NCBI RefSeq assembly: GCF_009380155.1
Contig: NZ_WHUV01000002.1
Coordinates: 992,001 to 1,056,000 of the forward strand
DNA length: 64,000 bases
Direction of reading: 5' to 3'
Source of the DNA: Pseudomonas piscis
GTDB lineage: Bacteria > Pseudomonadota > Gammaproteobacteria > Pseudomonadales > Pseudomonadaceae
Below, in pieces: positions 7,731-15,956 of the stretch. The stretch's first letter is position 1, and the number at the start of each line of letters is the position of its first letter. The position numbers and the translations under genes were made by a program. Under the pieces are notes generated by a model. That model had not been told where the DNA came from, ran no database searches, and saw only the letters and a list, made by a program, of their open reading frames with translations.

Positions 7731-8747
7731 TCAGTACCCCCCGTGCGCCAGGACACTCCGCAAGCCGTCATCCAGGTAGCGCCGGCATAACCCCAGGGTC
7801 TGCTGCACCCACTCGCGCCCCAGGCACTCGACCTGCGCCGTCCCCCGGTGGGTTCCGGTCCAGGCCAGCAATTGCAGGCGCCGCTGCATGATCAGGGTCG
7901 GCAGCATGGCCAGGTCCTCGGCCGCAAGCGCCAGCTGGCTGCAGTAGCCCTGCAGCCAATTGTCGATCCATTGCGCCAGCTCAGGGTGATGCTCGAAGAA
8001 ACTCAAGGCCGCGGCCAGGTCGTGCAAGTACCAGCCCAGCCCGCAATCGTCGAAGTCGATGATGCGCGTGTGCTCGCCCTGCACCAGCAGGTTGGCCAGG
8101 CGCAGGTCGGCATGGATCAGGCCGAAACGCTCGGGCCCCTGGCCATAGTCGGCCAGGCGCTGGCCGAGGACGCCGACCACCTCGCCGATCAGCGCCCGAG
8201 CCCCCTCGTCCAGGTAAGGTGCCTGCTGCCAGGGGCCCCAATGCCCTTCGGGACCGAGCATGCTCGCGTGGTTCCAGGTCATGCGCGTGAAGTCCCGGGG
8301 CTGGTGCCAGCGCCGGGCCTGTTGGTGCAGGCGCGCATTGATCGCCCCCAGGCGGCGAAACGAAGCATCGAGGCCGTGGGACGAAGGCTCGCTGCCCTCG
8401 ATCCAGTCGAACAGCACCACATACCGGCTGCCCAGCCCGGCCAGCTCGACTTGCTGGATCAACTGGCCATCCAGGCCGGCGATGGCGTCGGGCACTTGCA
8501 GCCCCTCCTCGCGCAGCGCCGCCAGCCAGGCCAGCTCGCTGGCGATCTCCTGGAACGAGTGATAGGCCTGGCGATGCACCCGCATCACCGAACGCCGGCG
8601 GCTGTTGTGCAACAAGTAGGTGGCGTTCTCCGAATGGCTGAGCAGGCGCAGCTCACCGTGCAGCGCCGGGGCATAGCGCAGGATGGCCTGGCTGGCCAGG
8701 GGGGCAACGGCATCCAGGTCGTTGGCGGGGTTCGAGGCAGTCATCAT
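7731..8747 (-). CDS. APH-fold small-molecule kinase (putative amino-alcohol kinase)
   Basis: The 338-aa protein has the catalytic loop GLIHADLRLANLLV (HxDxxxxN) and the metal-binding IIDFDDCG, the signatures of the APH/choline kinase/homoserine kinase fold. The start at 8747 has GGAG upstream and removes a poor N-terminal extension. In this family, hydroxylysine kinase and similar enzymes phosphorylate an alcohol whose phosphate is then eliminated by a class-III PLP phospho-lyase. Exactly such a PLP gene lies in the divergent operon at 11327. I therefore infer an amino-alcohol substrate; antibiotic resistance is unlikely in this setting. Confidence 0.72.
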   Translation of the reverse strand: MMTASNPANDLDAVAPLASQAILRYAPALHGELRLLSHSENATYLLHNSRRRSVMRVHRQAYHSFQEIASELAWLAALREEGLQVPDAIAGLDGQLIQQVELAGLGSRYVVLFDWIEGSEPSSHGLDASFRRLGAINARLHQQARRWHQPRDFTRMTWNHASMLGPEGHWGPWQQAPYLDEGARALIGEVVGVLGQRLADYGQGPERFGLIHADLRLANLLVQGEHTRIIDFDDCGLGWYLHDLAAALSFFEHHPELAQWIDNWLQGYCSQLALAAEDLAMLPTLIMQRRLQLLAWTGTHRGTAQVECLGREWVQQTLGLCRRYLDDGLRSVLAHGGY

Positions 8748-8961
8748 CAGCGCGCTCCAGGGTAGATAGGCCACCACAGGATGCGAGGCGGCCGGCGCGC
8801 ATCGCTTGACCGCCCGGGGCGAAATCTTGACTCCAGGACACAAGGCACGCGGCCGTCGCCACAGATTTGATATTTCAGGGTAAAAGTTGTGCCGCGCGGT
8901 CAAGTGCGACCCAGCGTCCGCGCTCCACCATCCAGATCAATCCACGCAAAAGGACTTATCC
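8748..8961. promoter_or_regulatory. Divergent promoter region, kinase / SDR operon
   Basis: This 214-bp gap separates the kinase gene from the divergent SDR-permease-PLP operon. It contains a widely spaced perfect inverted repeat CTTGACCGC (8805-8813) and GCGGTCAAG (8896-8904), near both start sites. These could be AraC-regulator half-sites suited to looping, but this is a guess from position. Confidence 0.35.
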
Positions 8962-9735
8962 ATGCTCACTTCACTTCAAGGCAAAAGCGTCCTGGTCACC
9001 GGCGCCACCAGCGGCATCGGCCTGGGCATCGCCTATGGCTTCGCTCGCCAGGGCGCGCGGGTCGCCATCAGCGCCCGCCACGCCGACAAGGTCCAGGGCG
9101 TTGCCCGGCGCATGCGTGACGAAGGCCTGCAGGTCGAGGGGTTCGTCGCCGATGTAGCCCAGGGCGCCGCGGTCCGCCAACTGCTGGCCGACGTCGCCGG
9201 CAGCCACGGCGGGCTGGACGTGCTGTGCTGCAATGCCGGAGTGTTCCCCTCGGCCAGCCTCGAACAGATGAGCGAAGCCGACTGGGACGGGGTGCTGGCC
9301 ACCAACGCCAAGGGCAACTTCCTCTGTGTCCAGGCGGCCCTGCCCTACCTGCGCCAGGCCGAGTACGGGCGGGTGATCCTCACCTCGTCGATCACCGGCC
9401 CCGTGACCGGCTTCCCCGGCTGGGCCCACTACGGCGCCAGCAAGGCCGCGCAACTGGGCTTCATGCGTACCGCGGCGATCGAGCTGGCCCGCGATGGCAT
9501 CACCATCAACGCCGTGCTGCCGGGCAACATCCTCACCGAAGGCCTGCAGGACATGGGCCAGGAGTACCAGGACAGCATGGCCGCCTCGGTGCCGCTGCGG
9601 CGCCTGGGCAGCGTCGAGGACATCGCCAGCGCCGCGCTGTTCTTCGCCTCCCGCGAAGCCGGCTACATCACCGGGCAGAGCCTGGTCGTCGACGGCGGCC
9701 AGATCCTGCCCGAATCCCTCCAGGCCCTTGCCTAG
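8962..9735 (+). CDS. Short-chain dehydrogenase/reductase (SDR)
   Basis: This 257-aa classical SDR has the cofactor motif TGATSGIG at residues 13-20, CCNAGV, the catalytic Ser in LTSSITG and Tyr/Lys in YGASK, and a C-terminal GQSLVVDGG. The ATG at 8962 is preceded by AAAAGGAC. It is the first gene of an operon with an APC permease (29 bp downstream) and a class-III PLP enzyme. It may oxidise or reduce the alcohol/ketone form of the substrate or the aldehyde/ketone product of the PLP step. The sequence does not tell which. Confidence 0.85.
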   Translation: MLTSLQGKSVLVTGATSGIGLGIAYGFARQGARVAISARHADKVQGVARRMRDEGLQVEGFVADVAQGAAVRQLLADVAGSHGGLDVLCCNAGVFPSASLEQMSEADWDGVLATNAKGNFLCVQAALPYLRQAEYGRVILTSSITGPVTGFPGWAHYGASKAAQLGFMRTAAIELARDGITINAVLPGNILTEGLQDMGQEYQDSMAASVPLRRLGSVEDIASAALFFASREAGYITGQSLVVDGGQILPESLQALA

Positions 9736-9764
9736 AGGATTTACCTCTCTGACGGAGTGCCCCC

Positions 9765-11315
9765 ATGAGCGAGATCTACACGGACAAGCTGTCCCAGCAA
9801 CTCGATGACCCGGCCCGGCCCCAGGAAGTCCAGCGCTTGCGCAGGAACGCCGTGGGCTTGATGGGGGTACTGTTCATGACGGTGGCCACGGCGGCGCCGA
9901 TCACCGCCATGCTCGGCAACGTGCCGATCGCCATCGGCAGCGGCAACGGCCAGTACGCGCCCGCCGGCTACCTGGTGGCGACGGTGATCCTGGCGCTGTT
10001 CGCCATCGGCTACGCGCAGATGGCCAAGTACATCACCGCCACGGGGGCCTTCTACGGGTTCATTTCCCACGGGCTCGGGCGGGTGGTGGGCATGGCCGCC
10101 GGCATCGCCGTGACCCTGACCTACATCGTCTTCGAAGCGGCCCTGGTGGGCATCTTCGCCTTCTTCTGCGTCGACCTGCTGGCCAGTGCGAGCGGGCTCC
10201 AGGCGCCCTGGATCCTGTTCGCCCTGGCCATGCTGGCGGCCAACGGCATCCTCAGCTACTTCGACATTTCCCTGACCGCCAAGGTGCTGGGCATCTGCCT
10301 GGTGCTGGAGATCCTGATGCTGGCACTGATGGCCGGCGCCGTGCTCTGGCACGGTGGCGGCCCCCAGGGCCTGGCGCCAGAGTCGATCAATCCGCTCAAG
10401 GCCTTCACCCCGGCCCAGGGAGTGATCGGCGCCAATGCCGGCATCGGCCTGTTCTTCGCCTTCTGGTCCTGGGTCGGCTTCGAGTCCTCGGCCATGTATG
10501 GCGAGGAATCGCGCAATCCGAAGAAGATCATTCCCCTGGCCACGCTGCTGGCGGTGATCGGTATCGGCGTGTTTTATGTCTTCGTGTCGTGGATGGCCAT
10601 CGCCGGCTCCGGCCCCAGCGAAGCCATCCGCCTGGCCCAGGACCCGGCCCAGGCCGCCGAGGTGTTCTACGGCCCTACCCGGCTGTACCTGGGCGAGTGG
10701 GCGGTGAGCCTGTTCAAGCTGCTGGTGGTGACCGGCTCGTTCGCCTGCGGCATGGCCTTCCACAACTGCGCCTCGCGCTACATCTATGCCCTGGGCCGGG
10801 AGAACCTGTTCGACTGCCTCGGCCGCAGCGTCGGCCGCACCCACCCGCGCCACGGCTCGCCCCATGTGGCCTCCACCGTGCAGAGCCTGATCGCCACGGC
10901 CATCGTCCTGGCCTTCCTGGCCGCGGGCAAGGACCCCTATGCCGATCTCTACGCGTTGCTGGCGATCCTCGGCACCATGGGCATCCTGATCGTCCAGGCG
11001 CTCTGCGCCTTCGCGGTGGTCTGCTACTTCCACCTGGGCACCCGCCATGTGGCCCAGCGCCATTGGTTCAAGACCTTCCTCGCACCCTTGCTGGGCGGGC
11101 TGGGCATGCTCTACGTGGTCTACCTGCTATTCGCCAATCTCAGCTTCGCCGCCGGCAGCGCCGCGCAATCGCTGCTGTTCAAGCTGATCCCCTGGATCGT
11201 CGCCGCCAGCTTCGCCCTGGGTGCGGCCATCGCCCTGTACTTCCGGCATTTCGACCGACGCAAGTACCACATCATCGGCAGCATCGTCATGGACGATGAG
11301 CGCCAAGAGCCCTGA
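9765..11315 (+). CDS. APC-superfamily amino acid/amine permease
   Basis: This 516-aa membrane protein has 12 predicted hydrophobic segments and the APC motif near the first helix (TVATAAPITAMLGNVPIAIG), a GIGLFFAFWSWVGFESSA segment in the middle, and NPKKIIPLATLLA after it. The cytosolic C-terminal tail is short and charged. Substrates of this family are amino acids, polyamines and ethanolamine-like amines. In the operon it would bring in the substrate used by the kinase and PLP enzyme. Specificity cannot be read from the sequence. Confidence 0.82.
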   Translation: MSEIYTDKLSQQLDDPARPQEVQRLRRNAVGLMGVLFMTVATAAPITAMLGNVPIAIGSGNGQYAPAGYLVATVILALFAIGYAQMAKYITATGAFYGFISHGLGRVVGMAAGIAVTLTYIVFEAALVGIFAFFCVDLLASASGLQAPWILFALAMLAANGILSYFDISLTAKVLGICLVLEILMLALMAGAVLWHGGGPQGLAPESINPLKAFTPAQGVIGANAGIGLFFAFWSWVGFESSAMYGEESRNPKKIIPLATLLAVIGIGVFYVFVSWMAIAGSGPSEAIRLAQDPAQAAEVFYGPTRLYLGEWAVSLFKLLVVTGSFACGMAFHNCASRYIYALGRENLFDCLGRSVGRTHPRHGSPHVASTVQSLIATAIVLAFLAAGKDPYADLYALLAILGTMGILIVQALCAFAVVCYFHLGTRHVAQRHWFKTFLAPLLGGLGMLYVVYLLFANLSFAAGSAAQSLLFKLIPWIVAASFALGAAIALYFRHFDRRKYHIIGSIVMDDERQEP

Positions 11316-11326
11316 GGAGCCTCGCC

Positions 11327-12640
11327 ATGTTGAAAGTCAACGCCTTCCAAACCGAACACGCCGAGGCCCTGGACAGCGCCCAGCGCGCCATGATCGAGCG
11401 CCGGCAACGCTTGCTGGGACCGGCCTACCAGCTGTTCTACGAACAACCCCTGCACCTGGTCAGCGGCAGCGGCGCCTGGCTGCAGGACCGCGCCGGGCGG
11501 CGCTACCTGGACCTGTACAACAACGTCGCCTCGGTCGGCCATTGCCATCCCCGGGTGGTCCAGGCCCTGGCCGGGCAAGCCGCACAACTCAATACCCATA
11601 CCCGCTACCTGCACGAAGGCGTGCTGGACTACGCCGAAAAACTCCTGGCCACCCTGCCCGTGGAACTGGGCCAGGCGATGTTCACCTGCACCGGCAGCGA
11701 GGCCAACGACCTGGCCCTGCGCATCGCCCGGGACTACAGCGGCGGCACCGGGGTGATCGTCACCCGCTACGCCTACCACGGCATGACCCTGGCGATTGCC
11801 GAGCTGTCGCCCTCGGTGGGCGACTACGTGCCGCTGTCCCGGGACTGCCGGGTGGTGGATGCGCCGCTGCACGCCGCCCGGCACCCGGAACGGGTGGGCC
11901 AGGTCTTCGCCAACCAGGTGCGCGCGGCCATCGCCGATATGCAGCGCCATGGCATCCGCCCGGCGGCGTTGCTGGTGGACACCCTGTTCACCAGCGACGG
12001 GGTATTCGCCGACCCGCCGGGCTTCCTCGCCCCGGCGGCGCAAGCCATCCGCGAGGCTGGCGGCCTGTTCATCGCCGACGAAGTACAACCGGGGTTCGCC
12101 CGCACCGGCAGCCACATGTGGGGCTTCGAGCGCCACGGCCTGGTACCGGACCTGGTGACCATGGGCAAACCGATGGGCAACGGCCACCCGCTGGCGGGCT
12201 TGGCGGTACGCCCGCATATCGTCCAGCGCTTCGGCCAGCACGCCAGCTACTTCAACACCTTCGGCGGCAACCCGGTGTCGGCCGCGGTGGGCCTGGCGGT
12301 GCTGCAGGTGATCGAGGAAGAAGGCCTGCAAGCCAATGCCTTGCAAGTGGGCGGCCTGCTCATGCAGGGCCTGCAGAGCCTGGCGGCGGATCATCCGGTG
12401 CTGGCCGAGGTGCGTGGCGCCGGTTTGTTCCTGGGCGTCGATATCCGCCAGCCGGACAGCGGCACGCTGGACCCGGAGACCGCCCGGCGCCTGGTCAACC
12501 AGTTGCGTGACGAAGGCATGTTGATCGGCGTTGCCGGAGCGGCCAACAGCACCCTGAAGATCCGCCCGCCGCTGTGCTTCAGCCAGGATCAGGCCGGGCA
12601 GTTCCTCGACGCCCTGGAGCGAGTCCTGCGGCGCCTGTAA
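11327..12640 (+). CDS. Class-III PLP enzyme, phospho-lyase subfamily
   Basis: The 437-aa protein resembles ethanolamine-phosphate and phospho-hydroxylysine phospho-lyases (AGXT2L1/AGXT2L2) more than ordinary transaminases. It has [45 protein letters not shown], the Asp-containing [15 protein letters not shown], the Schiff-base lysine in [15 protein letters not shown], and [18 protein letters not shown]. Such enzymes eliminate phosphate and ammonia from an amino-alcohol phosphate to give an aldehyde. The APH kinase encoded divergently could make that phosphate. The pairing is the main evidence; a plain transaminase is the alternative. A MITE begins one base after its stop codon. Confidence 0.78.
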   Translation: MLKVNAFQTEHAEALDSAQRAMIERRQRLLGPAYQLFYEQPLHLVSGSGAWLQDRAGRRYLDLYNNVASVGHCHPRVVQALAGQAAQLNTHTRYLHEGVLDYAEKLLATLPVELGQAMFTCTGSEANDLALRIARDYSGGTGVIVTRYAYHGMTLAIAELSPSVGDYVPLSRDCRVVDAPLHAARHPERVGQVFANQVRAAIADMQRHGIRPAALLVDTLFTSDGVFADPPGFLAPAAQAIREAGGLFIADEVQPGFARTGSHMWGFERHGLVPDLVTMGKPMGNGHPLAGLAVRPHIVQRFGQHASYFNTFGGNPVSAAVGLAVLQVIEEEGLQANALQVGGLLMQGLQSLAADHPVLAEVRGAGLFLGVDIRQPDSGTLDPETARRLVNQLRDEGMLIGVAGAANSTLKIRPPLCFSQDQAGQFLDALERVLRRL

Positions 12641-12796
12641 GGGCACCGCTAAAAACTACCTGTATTGCCATCGCTGCGTTAAAAACCGGCTGGTGCGCCA
12701 GCCCGGTCAAAATGCTCATTTACCCCTTGTAAACTGCGCTTTTTCGCCGGTTTTTGCCTTGCGCTGGCTGCCTCGCCTACGTTTTTAGAGACGCCC
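12641..12796. mobile_element. MITE-like element, copy 1 (156 bp)
   Basis: The element begins GGGCACCGCTAAAAAC and ends GTTTTTAGAGACGCCC, which are imperfect terminal inverted repeats. The flanks TGTAA and TGCAA may be a degraded target duplication. Inside it shares with copies 2 and 4 the stretch TTGCCATCGCTGCGTT and the core AAAATGCTCATT, then CTGCGCTTTTTCGCC. It carries no transposase gene. Confidence 0.75.
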
Positions 12797-12843
12797 TGCA
12801 AGGGCCAGGCCCGCGTTGAAAAACCCGCCAGTCAGTCAACCTG

Positions 12844-12956
12844 CAGGAGCGAAGCTTGCTCGCGATGATCGTTAACGCCAGCGCGTTTTGACTGGCTCAA
12901 CCCAGCGTTCCGAAGTCCATCGCGGGCAAGCCGGATCGCCGCCTGCTCGCTCCTAC
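12844..12956. repeat. REP pair (BIME-like)
   Basis: Two inverted copies of the common Pseudomonas REP sequence face each other: AGGAGCGAAGCTTGCTCGCG at the left and GGGCAAGCCGGATCGCC with CTGCTCGCTCCTAC at the right. They sit between convergent genes, with copy 1 of the MITE. Together the two repeats account for the 332-bp gap from 12641 to 12972; no gene is seen there. Confidence 0.7.
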
Positions 12957-12972
12957 AATCTCCTTTAAAAGC

Positions 12973-14877
12973 CTAGCCCGGTCCTGCTCCATAGAAGCCC
13001 TGCTCGGCGAACAGCTGGCGCAGCTCATCGAGCACCTGGACGTCCTCGATGGTCGCCGGCACCGCCACTTCCGGGCCCCGGGCCAGGCTGCGCATGGTCT
13101 TGCGCAGGATCTTCCCCGAGCGGGTCTTGGGCAGGCGCTTGAGCACCAGTACCCGACGCAGCGAAGCCAGGGCCCCAACCTGCTCGCGTACCCGCTGCAC
13201 CAGTTCCTGCTCCAGTTGCCCGGGGTCCACCCGGGCGTCCTGCTTGAGCACCACGAAACCCACCGGCACCTCGCCCTTGAGGGCATCGTCCAGGGCCACC
13301 ACGGCGCATTCGGCCACCGCCGGGTGCTCGCCCAGGGCCTGTTCCAGGCTACCGCTGGACAGGCGATGGCCGGCGACGTTGATCACATCGTCGATGCGCC
13401 CCATGACGAACACATAACCCTGGGCATCCACATAGCCACCGTCGCCGCTCAGGTAGTAGCCGGGAAAGGTCCCCAGGTAGCTGTCGAGAAAACGCTGGCG
13501 GTCCTGCCACAAGGTATTGAGCACCCCGGGCGGCAAAGGCAGGCGCAGCACGATGTTGCCCGGTTCGCCACAGGGCACCGGCTCGCCCTGGTCATCGAGC
13601 ACCGCCAACTGGTAGCCGGGCACCGGTAGCCCGGCCGAACCGGTCTTGACCGGGTAACCACCGGTTGCACGCGGCGTGCTGACCACCGGCCAGCCGGTCT
13701 CGGTCTGCCACCAGTGATCGATCACCGGGCATGGCAACGACTCGCGCAGCCAGTCGTAGGTGGCAGGGTCCAGGCGCTCGCCGGCCACGTACACCGCCTT
13801 CAGGCAGGACAGATCGTGTTCCTGGCGTAGCCGGCCATGGGGGTCCTCGCGCTTGATGGCGCGAAAGGCGGTGGGCGCGGTGAAGAACACATTCACCCGG
13901 TGCTCGGCGATCACCCGCCAGAACGCCCCGGCATCGGGGGTGCGCACCGGTTTGCCCTCGTAGAGCAAGGTGGTGCAACCACGGATCAGGGGCCCATAGA
14001 CGATGTACGAATGCCCCACCACCCAACCGATGTCCGAGGCAGCCCAGAACACCTCCCCGGGCTGGGCGTCGTAGACCGCCTGCATGCTGTAGTTCAGGGC
14101 CACCGCATGGCCGCCATTGTCGCGCAGCACGCCCTTGGGCTTGCCCGTGGTGCCCGAGGTATGCAGCACGTACAACGGTTCGCCGGCCAGCAATGGCACC
14201 GCCGGCACTGCCTCGGCATCGGTCATCAGCGCCGCCCAGTCGACATCCCGGCCTTGGCGCAGTTCGGCGCCGGCCTGGGGCCGGGCCACGACCACCACCC
14301 GCTCCGGCGGCTGTGCCACCAGTTCCAGGGCCTTGTCCACCAGCGGCTTGTAGGGCACCACGCGTTCGTACTCGATGCCGCAACTGGCGGTCAGCAGGAC
14401 CTTGGGCCGGGCATCGTCGATGCGCACCGCCAGCTCCGCCGCCGAGAAACCGCCGAACACCACCGAATGCACCGCCCCCAGCCGGGCGCAGGCCAGCATG
14501 CCGATCACCGCCTCGGGGATCATCGGCATGTACAGCACCACCCGGTCACCCTGCTCCACCCCCAACCCACGCAGCATGCCGGCGCAGCGCGCCACCTGTT
14601 CCAGCAACTGCGCGTAGCTCAGGCGTCGTTGCTGGCCGGTGACCGGGGAGTCGTAGATCAATGCCAGGCGCTCGCCATGCCCGGCCTCGACATGCCGGTC
14701 CAGGGCCAGTTGGCAGGTATTGAGCTGCCCATCGGCGAACCATTGGTAGGTCTGGGGATCCTGCTGCTGGAAGATCTGCCGGGGAAAGCGCATCCAGTCC
14801 AGCAAGCGGGCCTGCTGGTGCCAGAAGTCGACGGGATCGGCCTGGGCATGGGCCAAGGCGGTCAGGTAGGCATTCAT
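12973..14877 (-). CDS. prpE: Propionyl-CoA synthetase-type acyl-CoA synthetase
   Basis: The protein has 634 aa from the ATG at 14877. It contains the ANL motifs VLHTSGTTGKPKGV, QTETGWP, YLSGDGGYVD, GRIDDVINVAGHRLSSG and the acylatable lysine in KTRSGKILRKTM. Length and sequence are those of PrpE/ACSS3 enzymes, which turn propionate (less well acetate) into its CoA ester with ATP. It is convergent with the PLP operon and separated from it by a MITE and a REP pair, so it is not in that operon. If the PLP enzyme makes propionaldehyde, this gene would handle the derived propionate (speculation). Confidence 0.85.
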   Translation of the reverse strand: MNAYLTALAHAQADPVDFWHQQARLLDWMRFPRQIFQQQDPQTYQWFADGQLNTCQLALDRHVEAGHGERLALIYDSPVTGQQRRLSYAQLLEQVARCAGMLRGLGVEQGDRVVLYMPMIPEAVIGMLACARLGAVHSVVFGGFSAAELAVRIDDARPKVLLTASCGIEYERVVPYKPLVDKALELVAQPPERVVVVARPQAGAELRQGRDVDWAALMTDAEAVPAVPLLAGEPLYVLHTSGTTGKPKGVLRDNGGHAVALNYSMQAVYDAQPGEVFWAASDIGWVVGHSYIVYGPLIRGCTTLLYEGKPVRTPDAGAFWRVIAEHRVNVFFTAPTAFRAIKREDPHGRLRQEHDLSCLKAVYVAGERLDPATYDWLRESLPCPVIDHWWQTETGWPVVSTPRATGGYPVKTGSAGLPVPGYQLAVLDDQGEPVPCGEPGNIVLRLPLPPGVLNTLWQDRQRFLDSYLGTFPGYYLSGDGGYVDAQGYVFVMGRIDDVINVAGHRLSSGSLEQALGEHPAVAECAVVALDDALKGEVPVGFVVLKQDARVDPGQLEQELVQRVREQVGALASLRRVLVLKRLPKTRSGKILRKTMRSLARGPEVAVPATIEDVQVLDELRQLFAEQGFYGAGPG

Positions 14878-15063
14878 TGCGCGATGTCCTGTTCTTGTTG
14901 GAGGTTCGATAGGCCGCGCTCGCCGTGCAGGTCCGCCGCCGGCCTGCGCCCATCCTGGGCAGGCCGTCCGGTCCCTGCTTGACCCTGCACCACAGTTTTT
15001 TGACTCTGCGCCGCGAGCCTCCTGGCAGCCTAGTCGATCCGCCACGGCCGGCCAGCCTGGCCC

Positions 15064-15759
15064 TCAGCTGCGCAGTTGGAAATCGGCGAAGAGTTCGCCC
15101 AGCTCCTGCCACAATCCAGGCAACCCCTGCTGGGGCGCTGCCGCAGGCAGGTCGGCATCGAGCATGCGCGCCGTGCGCACCAGTTGCACCACGAAGCGTT
15201 GCACGCCGTAGGCCTGCAAGCGCCGCCCCAGGGCCAGCAACCGCGCAGGGTCCGCCAGGTGCCAGTGCACCGTGGTCCGGCATTCGTAGTCCACGTCACT
15301 TTGCAGCAGGTATTCCAGGCTGCGCCAGTTGGCCGCGCCGCTGCCACGCACGCCGGTGATGGCCTGGCAATCCTCGGCCAGGGACTTGACGTCGAAACCC
15401 ACCCAGTCGGCCAATGGCAAGGCCCGGGCCAGGGCTTCGGGCTTGATCCCGGCGCTGTGCAGGCCCACGGCGAAGCCCAGCTCGCGGACCTGGGCCATGG
15501 CGTCCGGCAACCCCTCCTGCAAGGTCGGCTCGCCACCACTGAACACCACCGCTTCCAGCAGCCCCTGGCGGCGCCGGAGGAACTCCAGGACCTGCTCCCA
15601 GGGACGCTCATCGAGGCCTCGGGGCGGGATCAGTTGCGGGTTGTGGCAGTAGCGGCAGCGCCAGGCGCAGCCCTGGCAGAACAGCACGCAGGCCAGCCGC
15701 CCCGGGTAGTCGAGGGTGGTCAGGGGCACCAGGCCCCCGACCCGTAGTGCTCGGTTCAA
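15064..15759 (-). CDS. nrdG: Anaerobic RNR-activating radical SAM protein
   Basis: The 231-aa protein has the radical SAM signature FCQGCAWRCRYCHN (Cys31-x3-Cys35-x2-Cys38), followed by VVFSGGEPTLQ. It uses S-adenosylmethionine to form the glycyl radical on NrdD. The reading frame starts with a TTG that overlaps the TGA of the preceding 55-aa ORF, which suggests translational coupling; an ATG alternative close by is not seen. It is the third gene of the nrdD operon, which has an Anr box upstream. Confidence 0.85.
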   Translation of the reverse strand: MNRALRVGGLVPLTTLDYPGRLACVLFCQGCAWRCRYCHNPQLIPPRGLDERPWEQVLEFLRRRQGLLEAVVFSGGEPTLQEGLPDAMAQVRELGFAVGLHSAGIKPEALARALPLADWVGFDVKSLAEDCQAITGVRGSGAANWRSLEYLLQSDVDYECRTTVHWHLADPARLLALGRRLQAYGVQRFVVQLVRTARMLDADLPAAAPQQGLPGLWQELGELFADFQLRS

Positions 15760-15923
15760 GGGTGAGCGGCCGTGGCCGCGCGTTCGTTGAAGTGCAGGCG
15801 CTCGCGATGCTCGGACTGTTTGCCGGGATTGAACGCGGCGACCGGGCGGTGGTAGCCCATCACCCGGGTCCAGACTTCGCAGCGCTGGCGTTGGGCGGTA
15901 GGCAGGTTGGCTTGTGCAGTCAT
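15756..15923 (-). CDS. nrdD: Separate glycyl-radical peptide of anaerobic RNR
   Basis: This 55-aa ORF has its own site AAGGAG 8 nt before ATG. It contains RVMGYHRPVAAFNPGKQ, which matches the glycyl-radical region of class III RNR (E. coli type RVCGYLG...FNAGKQ), with Gly23 as the likely radical site. The large NrdD just upstream stops before this region. The two together therefore make one complete enzyme. A single frameshift does not explain it, because 33 bp with a good ribosome site separate the genes. The layout may be conserved in other pseudomonads. Confidence 0.75.
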   Translation of the reverse strand: MTAQANLPTAQRQRCEVWTRVMGYHRPVAAFNPGKQSEHRERLHFNERAATAAHP

Positions 15924-15956
15924 GGGAGAAACTCCTTGGTCTTCAGGGAAAGTGGC

